DNA from: Bacteroidota bacterium
GTDB taxonomy: Bacteria; Bacteroidota; Bacteroidia; Chitinophagales; Chitinophagaceae
Length of the DNA: 64,000 nt
Reading direction: 5' to 3'
Assembly (NCBI GenBank): GCA_016868895.1
Contig: VGFK01000001.1
Span: forward strand, 459,006-523,005
Part shown: piece by piece, positions 18,501 to 26,202 of the stretch
Layout: the number at the start of each line of letters is the position of its first letter
Position numbering within the stretch: position 1 is the stretch's first letter
Position numbers and translations under genes: made by a program
The notes under the pieces: model-generated
What the model saw: the letters and a program-made list of their open reading frames with translations, nothing else
Database searches by the model: none
What the model was told of the DNA's origin: nothing

Positions 18501-18721
18501 ACGTAAGAAATCTCAAGCGAAGAGTTGAGATTGCTGACGGAAAGCGAAAATGTACCGTCTGCAGCACTGGTTGTACCCGTCTGGGTTCCCGCTGCTTTGA
18601 TCGATACACCTGACAAGGGAGAGCCATCGGCGTCCGATACTTTACCCTTGACAACTGTTTGTGCAAATACCCCTGGTATCGCAAAAAGCAAACAGCACAT
18701 GAACAGTGTAAGTTTTCTCAT
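15512..18721 (-). CDS. SusC/RagA-family TonB-linked outer membrane transporter
   Basis: A 1069-residue TonB-dependent barrel. After the signal peptide comes a carboxypeptidase-regulatory-like domain (VVKGKVSDADGSPLSGVSI), then the SusC signature region LQEVVVTAQGIRREKKALG, the plug (PGVDILNASGMSGSGTNIIIRG) and the 22-strand barrel ending in an aromatic residue, SIRVTF. It imports a large ligand with SusD. Codon usage looks strongly biased (ACC, TTC, GTA/GTT, AAC), unlike neighbouring genes, which suggests very high expression. No anti-sigma/ECF pair lies nearby. Confidence 0.94.
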   Translation of the reverse strand: MRKLTLFMCCLLFAIPGVFAQTVVKGKVSDADGSPLSGVSIKAAGTQTGTTSAADGTFSLSVSNLNSSLEISYVGYEAIRVRAGSNLSSIQLKSSTGGLQEVVVTAQGIRREKKALGYAVASVDKKALELRPDGDVVRLLNGKAPGVDILNASGMSGSGTNIIIRGVNTISGSSTPLFIVDGVPFDASTNAQASFVYGNTTSSRFLDLDPNSIESINVLKGLSATTLYGELGRNGVVMITTKNSATRKSNKKMEITVSQSIFGNQVANVPEYQYSYGGGFDQSVGFAFFSNWGAKFKPDPGPYDSVNHPYNTAALAAAFPEYQGKKVAFKPIRNTVKNFFRTGLIRTTSVGVQSGGANGTFNANYTYMDDEGFTPGNRLIKNTFGLGGNAKLSNNFTIAGTFNYAITDYKAPPTATGFGSNPSASSVFGNLIYTPIAVDMLGLPYQNPLDGTSIYYRPANDIQHPLWTINNSFTGQKINRIFGNMSARYDIGKKMNLTYRVGYDQYGDYNFYSQNKGGTVGGNDFQLGMHRTSNGYNMIWDHSLLYNFQTDLNNDWRLNVDAGLNSQDRQYEQNGQQSTQQLVFGLFDHDNFIIHDNTAEGGGQLDFRSRYLSIGAFAQGLLSYKEYLYFTLGGRNSWSSNLEKANRSIFYPSASVSFIPTSAIESLRNNNVLNYLKLRAGYSTSANFGSVYQTRPILAIGTNVFNDRAGSIYNQNSISNRLANPNLAPELLQELEFGFEGKLLNNRLSVDFTYYNRNSKDQILSRDLDPSTGFTVTSINAGSVRNKGIELQLGYTVVRNKDWNWQLDVNYFQNRNKVTLPSEIKQIVVDGFSNEGLFAINGKPLGVIQGYYALRDTGSTAVSAKPTGQRIVDANGNYISSSTIGIVGDPTPDFKLTGISTLSFKGITFRMQWDYTQGGDMLAYTPGTVVGRGLTKDTDFDRLKPLILPGVGRDGNPNTVQISASQAYFNNLSGFFGTADIITFDATCIRLREASLSYSLPSSVLSKSPFGSLSITFSGQNLFYNAPNFPKYVRFDPETSSLGVSNVRGLEYLSGPTSRRFGASIRVTF

Positions 18722-18761
18722 GCAGTTGATTTTTGTTTATAAAACAATAAATGTCCAATGG

Positions 18762-18769
18762 CGAATATA
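18762..18769 (-). promoter_or_regulatory. Possible -7 element of the SusC operon
   Basis: Minus strand reads TATATTCG, one mismatch to TAnnTTTG, 40 nt upstream of the SusC start. There is no correctly spaced TTG, so this is weak. Confidence 0.3.
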
Positions 18770-19057
18770 ACAAATAATTCACAACACGAGCCGAGATGTT
18801 AAAAAAATATGAAATTTTGTTTACCCTTTTTGTGTAATTAATTAATCAAAAAGTTGAGTGAACATGAGACATCCGGTAATTGCTCCTGGATGCTTTCCCC
18901 CGATGATTGGAAATCAAGTCGTTGTTTAATAGATATTTATTTTGTGTATATATAATAAACTATTTATCAAATAAATAAAAATTTTAATCGGATTTAATCC
19001 CCCATACCATTATTATATATACCCAATGTTAAAGTATGCAATTGCCGAAAATTTATT

Positions 19058-19086
19058 TTGTACTGTGGCCACAATTTGTAATTTAG
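19058..19086 (+). promoter_or_regulatory. Predicted promoter of the candidate small RNA
   Basis: TTG at 19058-19060 and TAATTTAG at 19079-19086, separated by 18 nt, close to the Bacteroidota TTG-N19-TAnnTTTG consensus with one mismatch. Transcription would start near 19091. Confidence 0.4.
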
Positions 19087-19090
19087 TGGG

Positions 19091-19168
19091 AGAATTTAAT
19101 GGGTTAGTAAGTACGAAAGGGTCGGCGAAAGCTGGCCCTTTGGTCTTTTATGACCTTCCCGTTTTTTT
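19091..19168 (+). ncRNA. Candidate small RNA or radA-leader transcript with two hairpins and terminator
   Basis: From the predicted start near 19091 the sequence folds into an 11-bp stem with GAAA tetraloop (19116-19141; two or three G-U pairs), followed at once by a 4-bp hairpin (GGTC/GACC, 19142-19155) and TTCCCG plus seven T (19162-19168). The only upstream gene, SusC, points away, so a terminator here implies a separate short RNA of about 80 nt. The G-U pairs plus GNRA loop suggest a structured RNA. No known family is recognised. Confidence 0.4.
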
Positions 19169-19216
19169 AGTCAATTGTACGGTGCAATCTCACTGCGTTT
19201 TCATTCTTCCGATCAT

Positions 19217-19224
19217 TACCTTTA
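19217..19224 (+). promoter_or_regulatory. radA: Predicted -7 element of radA
   Basis: TACCTTTA, one mismatch to TAnnTTTG, with only 4 nt between its end and the radA ATG at 19229. A transcript would start at or next to the start codon. Confidence 0.45.
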
Positions 19225-19228
19225 GTGC

Positions 19229-20593
19229 ATGAACAAGGTGAAGAAGTCGTTCTTTTGTAAATCATGTGGACATGAATCACCAAAATGGATCGGTAAATGT
19301 CCGGGTTGCCAACAATGGAATACATTCATCGAAGAAATCATTCACAAAGAATCGCATCCGCAAAAAACTTCATGGAAAGAAACTGCACCGGGTGAAGCGC
19401 GCAGTGTTGCACTGCACGAAGTGGTTGCAGAAGATCAACCAAGAACCGTCACCCGTGATGCAGAACTCAACCGCGTATTGGGAGGAGGAATTGTGCCCGG
19501 AAGCATTGTGCTGGTTGCGGGTGAACCGGGCATTGGAAAATCCACGCTCTTTCTTCAAGATGCACTGATGATGCCATCCTGCCGGATTCTCTATGTGAGT
19601 GGAGAAGAAAGCGAGCAACAAATAAAAATGCGCGCCAATCGCATCAACATTGTTCACGATGATTTTCATCTGCTTACGGAAACATCGACCCAGAGCGTGT
19701 TTCAGGAGATCAAACGCATACAGCCCGATTGGGTGATCATTGATTCCATTCAAACGCTGCAATCGCCGTATATCGATTCATCACCGGGAAGTATTTCGCA
19801 AATCAGAGAATGCACCGCAGAGTTTCAACGCTTCGCGAAAGAAACACACACACCGGTTTTTCTGATTGGTCACGTGACGAAAGATGGAACGATTGCGGGA
19901 CCAAAACTTTTGGAACACATGGTCGATACCGTTCTGCAATTTGAAGGCGATCAAAACTATGCGTACCGGATTTTGCGCACGACAAAAAACCGATTTGGAT
20001 CAACCTCCGAAATTGGAATTTATGAAATGACAGGAACAGGAATGCGACCAGTAGAAAATCCATCCGACATCCTCATCAATCAAAAAGAAGAACAACTCAG
20101 CGGCATTGCAATTGGCGCCACCATGGAGGGACTTCGTCCGTTGCTGATCGAAGTGCAGGCATTGGTTACACCATCGGTATACGGAACTCCTCAACGAACC
20201 GCCAGCGGTTTTGACCTGCGACGCTTGCAATTATTATTGGCCGTATTGGAAAAACGGGGTGGCTTTCATTTCGGAACCAAAGACGTGTTTGTGAATATAG
20301 CAGGCGGGCTCAAAGTGGAGGACCCAGGAATCGACCTGGCCATGGTCTTCGCCCTGCTCAGCTCCTACGAAGATGTTCCCCTCTCCCAAAAAATTTGTTT
20401 TACCGGAGAAGTGGGACTCAGTGGAGAAATCAGAGCCGTCAATCGCATCGATCAGCGCATCTCGGAAGCAAAAAAACTGGGATTTGAAAAAATTGTGATC
20501 AGCAAATACAACCGAATGGCAGATGCCCATTCTGGAATTTCCACGATGCACGTGGCCCTGATCGAAGAAGTCTATCGCTCGCTGTTTCCATAA
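19229..20593 (+). CDS. radA: DNA repair protein RadA (Sms)
   Basis: A 454-residue DnaB-like helicase for recombination branch migration. The zinc finger is C-x2-C-x10-C-x2-C (CKSCGHESPKWIGKCPGC), followed by Walker A GEPGIGKS, the RadA motif KNRFG and a C-terminal Lon-protease-like domain. Length is normal. The stop overlaps the comF start by one base (TAATG), coupling the two genes, which both relate to DNA uptake and recombination. Confidence 0.96.
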   Translation: MNKVKKSFFCKSCGHESPKWIGKCPGCQQWNTFIEEIIHKESHPQKTSWKETAPGEARSVALHEVVAEDQPRTVTRDAELNRVLGGGIVPGSIVLVAGEPGIGKSTLFLQDALMMPSCRILYVSGEESEQQIKMRANRINIVHDDFHLLTETSTQSVFQEIKRIQPDWVIIDSIQTLQSPYIDSSPGSISQIRECTAEFQRFAKETHTPVFLIGHVTKDGTIAGPKLLEHMVDTVLQFEGDQNYAYRILRTTKNRFGSTSEIGIYEMTGTGMRPVENPSDILINQKEEQLSGIAIGATMEGLRPLLIEVQALVTPSVYGTPQRTASGFDLRRLQLLLAVLEKRGGFHFGTKDVFVNIAGGLKVEDPGIDLAMVFALLSSYEDVPLSQKICFTGEVGLSGEIRAVNRIDQRISEAKKLGFEKIVISKYNRMADAHSGISTMHVALIEEVYRSLFP

Positions 20594-21304
20594 TGGTCCC
20601 TACCCTGCACCCCTTGATCCGAGCAGCCCGTTCGTTAACCGACCTTTTTCTTCCGCTGTGTTGTCCCGGTTGCCGCTCCACTCCCCTGGACCCCAACGAA
20701 TTCCTGTGCATGGATTGTCGCACAACCCTTCCCTTCACCCGATTTGAAGTCCTCCGCGGCAATCCCGTGGAAAAATTATTTTGGGGCCGACTCCCCCTTC
20801 TCCTTCGCAAGTACTACACTGTATTTCATCGATCACTCCCCCATCCAACACATTGTTCACGCAATCAAATACCAGCACCACACTTCCCTCGCCCGGTGCA
20901 TGGGCAACCTGATGGGACATCGTCTGTGCGACCCACTCACGCAACATCCCATCGACCTGTTGATCCCCATGCCCCTGCATCGTTCAAAAGAAAAAAAACG
21001 CGGATACAACCAGGCGGAATTGCTCTGCACCGGACTATCAGAAGCAACTGGTATTCCAATTGGAAACACGTGCATACAACGCAGCCTGAAAACGGCCACG
21101 CAAACCAAAAAAAGCAGAACAGAGCGGTGGGACAATGTACGAACAGCTTTTACGGTGGACGACCCTGAACGGCTTTGCAACAAACACCTGCTGCTGGTGG
21201 ACGATGTGATCACCACCGGTGCATCACTGGAAGCATGCGGACAAACCGCTTTGCTGCACGGAGCAACTTCTGTGTCCTTCGCAGGACTAGCCTTCACGCC
21301 TTAA
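20593..21304 (+). pseudogene. comF: ComF-family phosphoribosyltransferase, split by a +1 frameshift
   Basis: The N-terminal half (zinc-finger type cysteines CCPGC and CMDC, then NPVEKLFWGRLP) is in the frame starting at 20593. The C-terminal half (IQHIVHAIKYQ, DLLIPMPLH, RGYNQAELL and the PRPP loop LLLVDDVITTGAS) is in the frame ending at 21304. The frames join if one C is dropped from the C5 run at 20793-20797, giving GRLPFSFAS and a normal ComF of about 236 residues. Everything else is intact, so this is a very recent mutation, a slippage site or a sequencing error. ComF proteins support DNA uptake. Confidence 0.85.
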
Positions 21305-21342
21305 GGAATTCACCACCGCTCAACCTTTTTCCTCTTTAATCG

Positions 21343-21350
21343 TTAATTTG
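21343..21350 (+). promoter_or_regulatory. Possible -7 element of the glutathione peroxidase gene
   Basis: TTAATTTG, one mismatch to TAnnTTTG, 19 nt upstream of the ATG at 21370. Confidence 0.35.
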
Positions 21351-21369
21351 TACGACTAAACCAATTGTT

Positions 21370-21888
21370 ATGATACGTTTGCTTATGCTTGCTCTCCCAC
21401 TGCTGTTGTTGAATCCCTCTTCCATTCATCGTTTCAAAGTGAGCGGGATCGATGGATCCACGATTGATTTTTCTAAATTCAAGGGAAAGAAAATCCTGAT
21501 CGTGAACACAGCATCCAAATGCGGATACACTCCACAATATGCCGATTTGGAAAAACTCTACAAAGCACACGGCAACAAGTTGGTGATCGTAGGATTTCCG
21601 GCGAATAATTTTGGTGGACAAGAACCCGGATCGAATTCAGAGATCAACGAATTCTGCAAAAAAAATTATGGAGTGAGTTTCGTCATGGCTGAAAAGGTTT
21701 CAGTGAAAGGCGAAGACATGCACCCCCTGTTCAAATGGCTCACTCAAAAAGCAGAAAACGGTGTAATGGACGCAGAGATCCGCTGGAACTTCACCAAATT
21801 CCTCCTGGATGAAAAAGGCGAACTGCTTGCGGTATTCCCCAGCAAAGTGAATCCCACTAGCGAAGAAATCACGCGCTTCCTTCAATAA
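21370..21888 (+). CDS. Glutathione peroxidase-family thiol peroxidase
   Basis: A 172-residue peroxidase with an N-terminal signal/anchor segment (MIRLLMLALPLLLLNP), so it probably acts in the periplasm or at the membrane. The active site reads NTASKCGYTPQY with cysteine, encoded by TGC, in place of selenocysteine. Further family motifs are FPANNFGGQEP and the C-terminal IRWNFTKFLL. Such enzymes usually use thioredoxin as reductant. It stands alone between comF and holB. Confidence 0.9.
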   Translation: MIRLLMLALPLLLLNPSSIHRFKVSGIDGSTIDFSKFKGKKILIVNTASKCGYTPQYADLEKLYKAHGNKLVIVGFPANNFGGQEPGSNSEINEFCKKNYGVSFVMAEKVSVKGEDMHPLFKWLTQKAENGVMDAEIRWNFTKFLLDEKGELLAVFPSKVNPTSEEITRFLQ

Positions 21889-21917
21889 TCTCTCCGCAAC
21901 CCAACACGCTCATTTCG

Positions 21918-21925
21918 TACATTTG
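21918..21925 (+). promoter_or_regulatory. Predicted -7 element of holB
   Basis: TACATTTG, perfect TAnnTTTG, 3 nt before the ATG at 21929; predicts leaderless mRNA. Confidence 0.5.
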
Positions 21926-21928
21926 AGC

Positions 21929-23062
21929 ATGCGCCTTGCAGATGTTCCTGGACAACATTCAGTAAAAGAGAAATTAACGGGACTGGTCGATGCCAATCGA
22001 CTGAGCCATGCGCTGCTCTTTCTCGGCAAAGAAGGAGCAGGGGCTTTGCAACTAGCTATTGCACTTTCACAGTACATCGTTTGCGTAAACAAGCAATCAC
22101 AAGATGCATGCGGAGCCTGTCCGGCTTGCATCAAAGCAACTGCGTTGAGTCACCCCGACATCCACTTCTCCTTTCCCACCATCACCCGCAACAGTGGCGA
22201 TAAACCCATTTGCTCGGACTTCATGACTGAATGGAGGAGCTTCATTGCTCAAACCCCATTTGGAAATGCCTACGATTGGTTGCAAGCCATCGGTGCAGAA
22301 AACAAACAAGGCAACATCACCGCACACGAATGCGAAGACATCAACCGGAAATTGCAACTCAAAAGTTTTGAAAGCGGCTTCAAAGTGCTAATTCAATGGA
22401 TGCCGGAATACCTCGGACAATCCGGCAACAAACTCCTGAAGCTTATTGAAGAACCACCCCCGAAAACTGTTTTCGTGTTTGTGGCAGAAGACGAATCCCG
22501 CATCCTGCCCACCATCCTTTCGCGAACACAACTGGTCAAGATCAATCCACTGGACACCCCTTCACTGGAACACTGGCTGATCAGCAATCAGGCTGTGCCC
22601 CGCGAAAAAGCGCGTTCCATTGCCCCCATGGCGCAAGGCAACATGCGGGAAGCGTTTCAGATACTGCATAACGCGGATGAAGACTGGCAAGAACACCTGC
22701 GGCAATGGCTCAACGCAGTACTCAAAAACGGTCCCGCCGCCCAACTCAAATGGGTGGAAGAAATAGCCAAACTCGGAAGGGAAAAACAAAAGCAATTCCT
22801 CAGTTACTTCATTCATTTGCTATCGACTGCCACCCGTATCCTGCACACCGGAATGCCCCCTTCTTCCACCGATATCGAAATTGATTTTGCAACCCGCCTC
22901 ACCAAATTAGCCCGTACCGAACAGATCCAGGCCATGGTGGAAGAACTCGATCGCAGCATCTATCACATCGAGCGAAACGCCAATCCCAAGATCCTGTTCA
23001 TGGCCCTGACCATCAAAATAAGCCATATCCTAAGGGATAAATCGCTAATTTTGACCCATTGA
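21929..23062 (+). CDS. holB: DNA polymerase III subunit delta'
   Basis: A 377-residue clamp-loader subunit. The start MRLADVPGQHSVKEKL is followed by LSHALLFLGKEGAGALQLA (degenerate P-loop), the zinc cysteines C-x8-C-x2-C-x2-C-type around CGACPACIKA, and LLKLIEEPPPKTVFVF and SRTQLV (sensor region). A TTG start 6 nt upstream is possible in frame, but the ATG at 21929 gives the homologous N-terminus. The promoter lies immediately in front. Confidence 0.9.
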   Translation: MRLADVPGQHSVKEKLTGLVDANRLSHALLFLGKEGAGALQLAIALSQYIVCVNKQSQDACGACPACIKATALSHPDIHFSFPTITRNSGDKPICSDFMTEWRSFIAQTPFGNAYDWLQAIGAENKQGNITAHECEDINRKLQLKSFESGFKVLIQWMPEYLGQSGNKLLKLIEEPPPKTVFVFVAEDESRILPTILSRTQLVKINPLDTPSLEHWLISNQAVPREKARSIAPMAQGNMREAFQILHNADEDWQEHLRQWLNAVLKNGPAAQLKWVEEIAKLGREKQKQFLSYFIHLLSTATRILHTGMPPSSTDIEIDFATRLTKLARTEQIQAMVEELDRSIYHIERNANPKILFMALTIKISHILRDKSLILTH

Positions 23063-23107
23063 GGATGAATTCCGAATACGATTGACTACCGCGCGCAAGC
23101 GTTTAAA

Positions 23108-23115
23108 TACTTTAG
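23108..23115 (+). promoter_or_regulatory. Predicted -7 element of the PSP1 gene
   Basis: TACTTTAG, one mismatch to TAnnTTTG, 3 nt before the ATG at 23119, the same spacing as at holB. Confidence 0.4.
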
Positions 23116-23118
23116 CAA

Positions 23119-24399
23119 ATGGGATGTGGTTCATGTGGAACCGGCAGTGGTTCACCAAAAGGGTGCAAGAATAACGGAGGATGCAGCTCCGGTGGATGCA
23201 ACAGGCTCAATGTACACGATTGGCTCTCCAACCTTCCGTTTACCGACCCAGCAGTTTCCTGCCGTATCGTAGAAGTTACCTTCAACAACGGAAGCAGAAA
23301 AGAATATTTCCGCAACACCACCCTTCACCATTTCAATAAAGGTGAAATCGTGAGCGTAGAAGGGGTCAGCGGTTTTGACGTGGGCGTTGTGAACCTCAGT
23401 GGTGAGCTGGTGCGGCTTCAACTCAAGAAAAAAAGAATTCCCGAAGACAGCGCTGAATTAAAAAAGATTCTCAGAAGGGCCACGGAAGTAGACATTCAAA
23501 AATGGGAAGAAAATAAATCACGGGAGAAAGAAGCACTGGCCCGTTCTCGTGCCATTGCCCGCCAACTCAAATTGCAGATGAAAATCTGTGAAGTGGAAAT
23601 TCAGGCGGATGGCCGAAAGGGTACTTTTTTTTACACAGCCGATGATCGGGTTGATTTCAGGGAGTTGATCAAGATATATGCCGGTGAGTTCAAAGTGAAA
23701 GTGGAGATGAAGCAGATTGGTGCGCGACAAGAAGCGGCGAAAGTTGGCGGCATTGGCAGTTGCGGAAGAGAACTCTGTTGCAGCAGCTGGCTGAATGATT
23801 TCAAGAGCGTGACCACCGCCATGGCCCGCTACCAGAACCTCAGCATCAATCAGACGAAACTGAGTGGGCAATGCGGTCGACTCAAATGCTGTTTGAATTA
23901 CGAGTTGGATACCTACTTGGATGCACTCCAGCATTTTCCGGATCATGCCGATGTGCTGCAAACGGCAAAAGGCAATGCACAGCTGATCAAAAAAGATATT
24001 TTCAAAAACCTCATGTGGTATACGTTGCCGGATAGCAGCAAGCAGTATCCGCTGAGCATTGAAACGGTTCAAAAAATAAAAGCGCTCAACGCAAAAGGCA
24101 TTCGTCCCGAAGAACTGGAAACCTCGGAACCGGTCACTGCAAAAACGAAAGAAGTGGAACCGCAGTTTGTGGATGTGGTGGGACAAATCAGTTTGCGTTC
24201 ACTGGAACGAAATGCCCAAAAAAGAAAATCAAGAGAAAAATCATTTTCGAATCGCCCCGGCTCCTCCGGTAACCAATCGGGTTCGAACAAACCTGGTGCA
24301 CAACAACGTCGACCTCAGGGTCCGCCGCGCCGACAAGAAAACGCACAACGCCCTTCCGGCCCCGTGAAACCGCCGATTAAAAAAAATCAAACCCCTTAA
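23119..24399 (+). CDS. PSP1/RicT-like protein with cysteine-rich N-terminus
   Basis: A 426-residue protein. The N-terminus carries five cysteines (C3, C6, C16, C22, C27) in a Gly/Ser setting. The PSP1 domain (about 130-290) includes KVEMKQIGARQEAAKVGGIG, CGRELCCSSWL and GQCGRLKCCLNYE, the cysteine pairs typical of RicT/YaaT. In Bacillus RicT binds iron-sulfur clusters with RicA and RicF and steers RNase Y. The last 70 residues are basic, low-complexity and probably disordered, with possible RNA-binding character. RNase partnership here is inference. Its stop overlaps the convergent cdsA stop. Confidence 0.88.
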   Translation: MGCGSCGTGSGSPKGCKNNGGCSSGGCNRLNVHDWLSNLPFTDPAVSCRIVEVTFNNGSRKEYFRNTTLHHFNKGEIVSVEGVSGFDVGVVNLSGELVRLQLKKKRIPEDSAELKKILRRATEVDIQKWEENKSREKEALARSRAIARQLKLQMKICEVEIQADGRKGTFFYTADDRVDFRELIKIYAGEFKVKVEMKQIGARQEAAKVGGIGSCGRELCCSSWLNDFKSVTTAMARYQNLSINQTKLSGQCGRLKCCLNYELDTYLDALQHFPDHADVLQTAKGNAQLIKKDIFKNLMWYTLPDSSKQYPLSIETVQKIKALNAKGIRPEELETSEPVTAKTKEVEPQFVDVVGQISLRSLERNAQKRKSREKSFSNRPGSSGNQSGSNKPGAQQRRPQGPPRRQENAQRPSGPVKPPIKKNQTP

Positions 24400-25289
24400 C
24401 GGTAGAGCAAGTACGCCACCAGCCACACCGCTGGTGAGGCTAACAGAATTGAATCAAACCGATCCAAAAATCCTCCGTGTCCAGGAAGAAAGGTTCCGCT
24501 GTCCTTCACCTGCGCCAGGCGTTTCAACCGACTCTCCAACAGATCTCCGAACGTGCCCGCAACAGCAGCAGTAAGCGCGATGACCAAGACTTCATAATTG
24601 GCCTCCCAGCGGAAATAAGCAAATCCCCATATCAATCCAGCCGACAACAAAATTCCTCCTATGGTTCCTTCCCAGGTTTTTTTGGGCGACCATTTTGTCA
24701 ACGGGGTTTTTCCAATCCACGACCCCACGAGATAGGCCATGGTATCATTGATCCAAATGCTCACCACCATCAAAAGAGCGATGATCTTGCCGCTGAATAC
24801 CGAGATGGCACTGGTAAAGGCATCGGAACTGTTTCCCTGCATCCAGATCCATCCGGATCGCAGGTTCACCAGCAATGCAAGAAAGACCGAAACATAGACC
24901 ACTCCTCCCATGGAACGGGCCAAGTGCCTTACTGTATAGGTGCGGTCCAGCACAAACAGCACCGGTAAAAAATATCCCCCCCACCGAATGATGTGATAAC
25001 CGACTTCATGAAGTGCAATGGTTCCTATCACCAATCGATCCGATGCGGCAATGAGCAGAAATCCCCAGCCCAATAGCGGAAAAAAAATTCGATTCAAGAG
25101 AGAGGATAGAGAATAGCTGGGATCAATCAATGAGGCCAGTCGTTGATACTCGTACCAACATCCAAAGTGAACAATTGAAAACAATGCAAAAAAGGACCAC
25201 TCGTTCCATAACAAGCCGGTCAGCATCACCGCTGCATAAATCACTGCGGTTCTCACTCTTACTTGAAAGACCTGCTTATCGAGTGCCAT
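24396..25289 (-). CDS. cdsA: Phosphatidate cytidylyltransferase
   Basis: A 297-residue membrane enzyme making CDP-diacylglycerol for phospholipid synthesis. Many hydrophobic helices are followed by the family signature near the C-terminus, including SPKKTWEGTIGG and FGDLLESRLKRLAQVKDSGTFLPGHGGFLDRFDS with its conserved acidic residues (split here across the CDP-alcohol site). The frame is open upstream, but the ATG at 25289 (MALDKQVFQ) is the natural start, overlapping the CPBP gene by 14 nt. psd lies 3 kb away. Confidence 0.93.
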   Translation of the reverse strand: MALDKQVFQVRVRTAVIYAAVMLTGLLWNEWSFFALFSIVHFGCWYEYQRLASLIDPSYSLSSLLNRIFFPLLGWGFLLIAASDRLVIGTIALHEVGYHIIRWGGYFLPVLFVLDRTYTVRHLARSMGGVVYVSVFLALLVNLRSGWIWMQGNSSDAFTSAISVFSGKIIALLMVVSIWINDTMAYLVGSWIGKTPLTKWSPKKTWEGTIGGILLSAGLIWGFAYFRWEANYEVLVIALTAAVAGTFGDLLESRLKRLAQVKDSGTFLPGHGGFLDRFDSILLASPAVWLVAYLLYR

Positions 25290-26175
25290 CGGAAAGCTGT
25301 TGATGAAATCTTCGAATAAAAAAAAGCAATGCACCGAGTGCGATGCATCCACCCCACCAAGGAACCTGTTCAGTCAACCCATCATCGATGGAACGCCCTA
25401 CGCTTCGCAGATAATATACTTCTCCAACAGCAATCGCATTGTTGATGAAGTGTGCCATAATGGGTACCCAAAGATTGCGGCTCATCCCATATAACCATCC
25501 GAGTACAATACCCAACGCCGTTCTGGCTAAAAATCCATAAAAGGAAAAATGAATGGCACTGAATAATAAAGCGGTGATGATGATGCTGACCCAAAGCTGA
25601 CCGGTTGCCCGGTGCATCATATTCTGAAACGTTCCTCTGAAAAAGAATTCCTCCACTACAGCAGGAACGAGTGCCATGGTGATCAATACGATCACAAAAT
25701 CAGTCCAGTTGTTCATTTGCGACATCACCTCAATCTGCTGCAGGTACTGCTCTTCCATGTCCTTGAAGTACAGTTCCATTTGAGCACTCAGCGGAATCCA
25801 TTCGGTGAATTGGGCGAGCATGCTCGCGACAAAAATCATCAGGATCATGACGACCGTTCCAAATGCGTACGCCCGCCAGGTGGAATGCCGGCTCAATCGA
25901 AAATACGCTGCTGGTGTGCGGCTGACTGCACGGACTGCAACATAGGAGGGCACTAAAAAAATGAATACCGAGAGCACCGTCTGCGCAATGCGCACTTCCA
26001 GTGCGCGGGATGCATCCTGCATCGACTCCGTCGAGAAAGGAACGCCGGTCATGGCTTCCCAGGTGAAATAGGCGACAAACCCGCCAATCAAATACCCCAT
26101 CGCCATGAGGGCAATCAGTAAAAACAATCCGCTTTTTTCAGACATACCGGTCTGATCCGTTTTCTCCCATTCCAT
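25276..26175 (-). CDS. CPBP-family intramembrane glutamic protease
   Basis: A 299-residue polytopic membrane protein of the Abi/CAAX-protease family. The catalytic motifs EEFFFRG (EExxxR), FSAIHF (FxxxH) and HFINNA are all present in the C-terminal half, so it should be active. The ATG at 26175 is taken as the start; an ATG at 26145 is also possible. It lies divergent from dus and is translationally coupled to cdsA. Such proteins act in prenyl-protein processing or membrane signalling, but the substrate is unknown. Confidence 0.85.
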   Translation of the reverse strand: MEWEKTDQTGMSEKSGLFLLIALMAMGYLIGGFVAYFTWEAMTGVPFSTESMQDASRALEVRIAQTVLSVFIFLVPSYVAVRAVSRTPAAYFRLSRHSTWRAYAFGTVVMILMIFVASMLAQFTEWIPLSAQMELYFKDMEEQYLQQIEVMSQMNNWTDFVIVLITMALVPAVVEEFFFRGTFQNMMHRATGQLWVSIIITALLFSAIHFSFYGFLARTALGIVLGWLYGMSRNLWVPIMAHFINNAIAVGEVYYLRSVGRSIDDGLTEQVPWWGGCIALGALLFFIRRFHQQLSDGTR

Positions 26176-26186
26176 ACGCTTATTTG

Positions 26187-26194
26187 TAACTTTG
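26187..26194 (+). promoter_or_regulatory. Predicted -7 element of dus
   Basis: TAACTTTG, perfect TAnnTTTG, 8 nt before the ATG at 26203. Leader would be only a few bases. Confidence 0.5.
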
Positions 26195-26202
26195 CACAGT
26201 TC

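Larger units (their letters stand above)
18722..19228. other. AT-rich intergenic region between SusC and radA
   Basis: A 507-nt divergent gap. Its left half (to about 19020) is AT-rich and holds the SusC promoter but no gene or clear repeat. Its right half holds a candidate small RNA with hairpins and a T7 tract (19091-19168) and the radA promoter. A 68-codon frame at 19026-19232 runs through the hairpins into radA and is not regarded as a gene. Confidence 0.6.

Noticed and set aside
19026..19232. A 68-codon frame upstream of radA
   Set aside because: It runs through the hairpins and T7 tract and ends inside radA; no homology or initiation signal.
20744..21304. A separate gene starting at 20744
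   Set aside because: Its first 20 codons are out-of-frame comF sequence; it is the C-terminal half of the frameshifted comF.
21520..21535. Selenocysteine glutathione peroxidase
   Set aside because: The active-site codon is TGC (Cys), not TGA.
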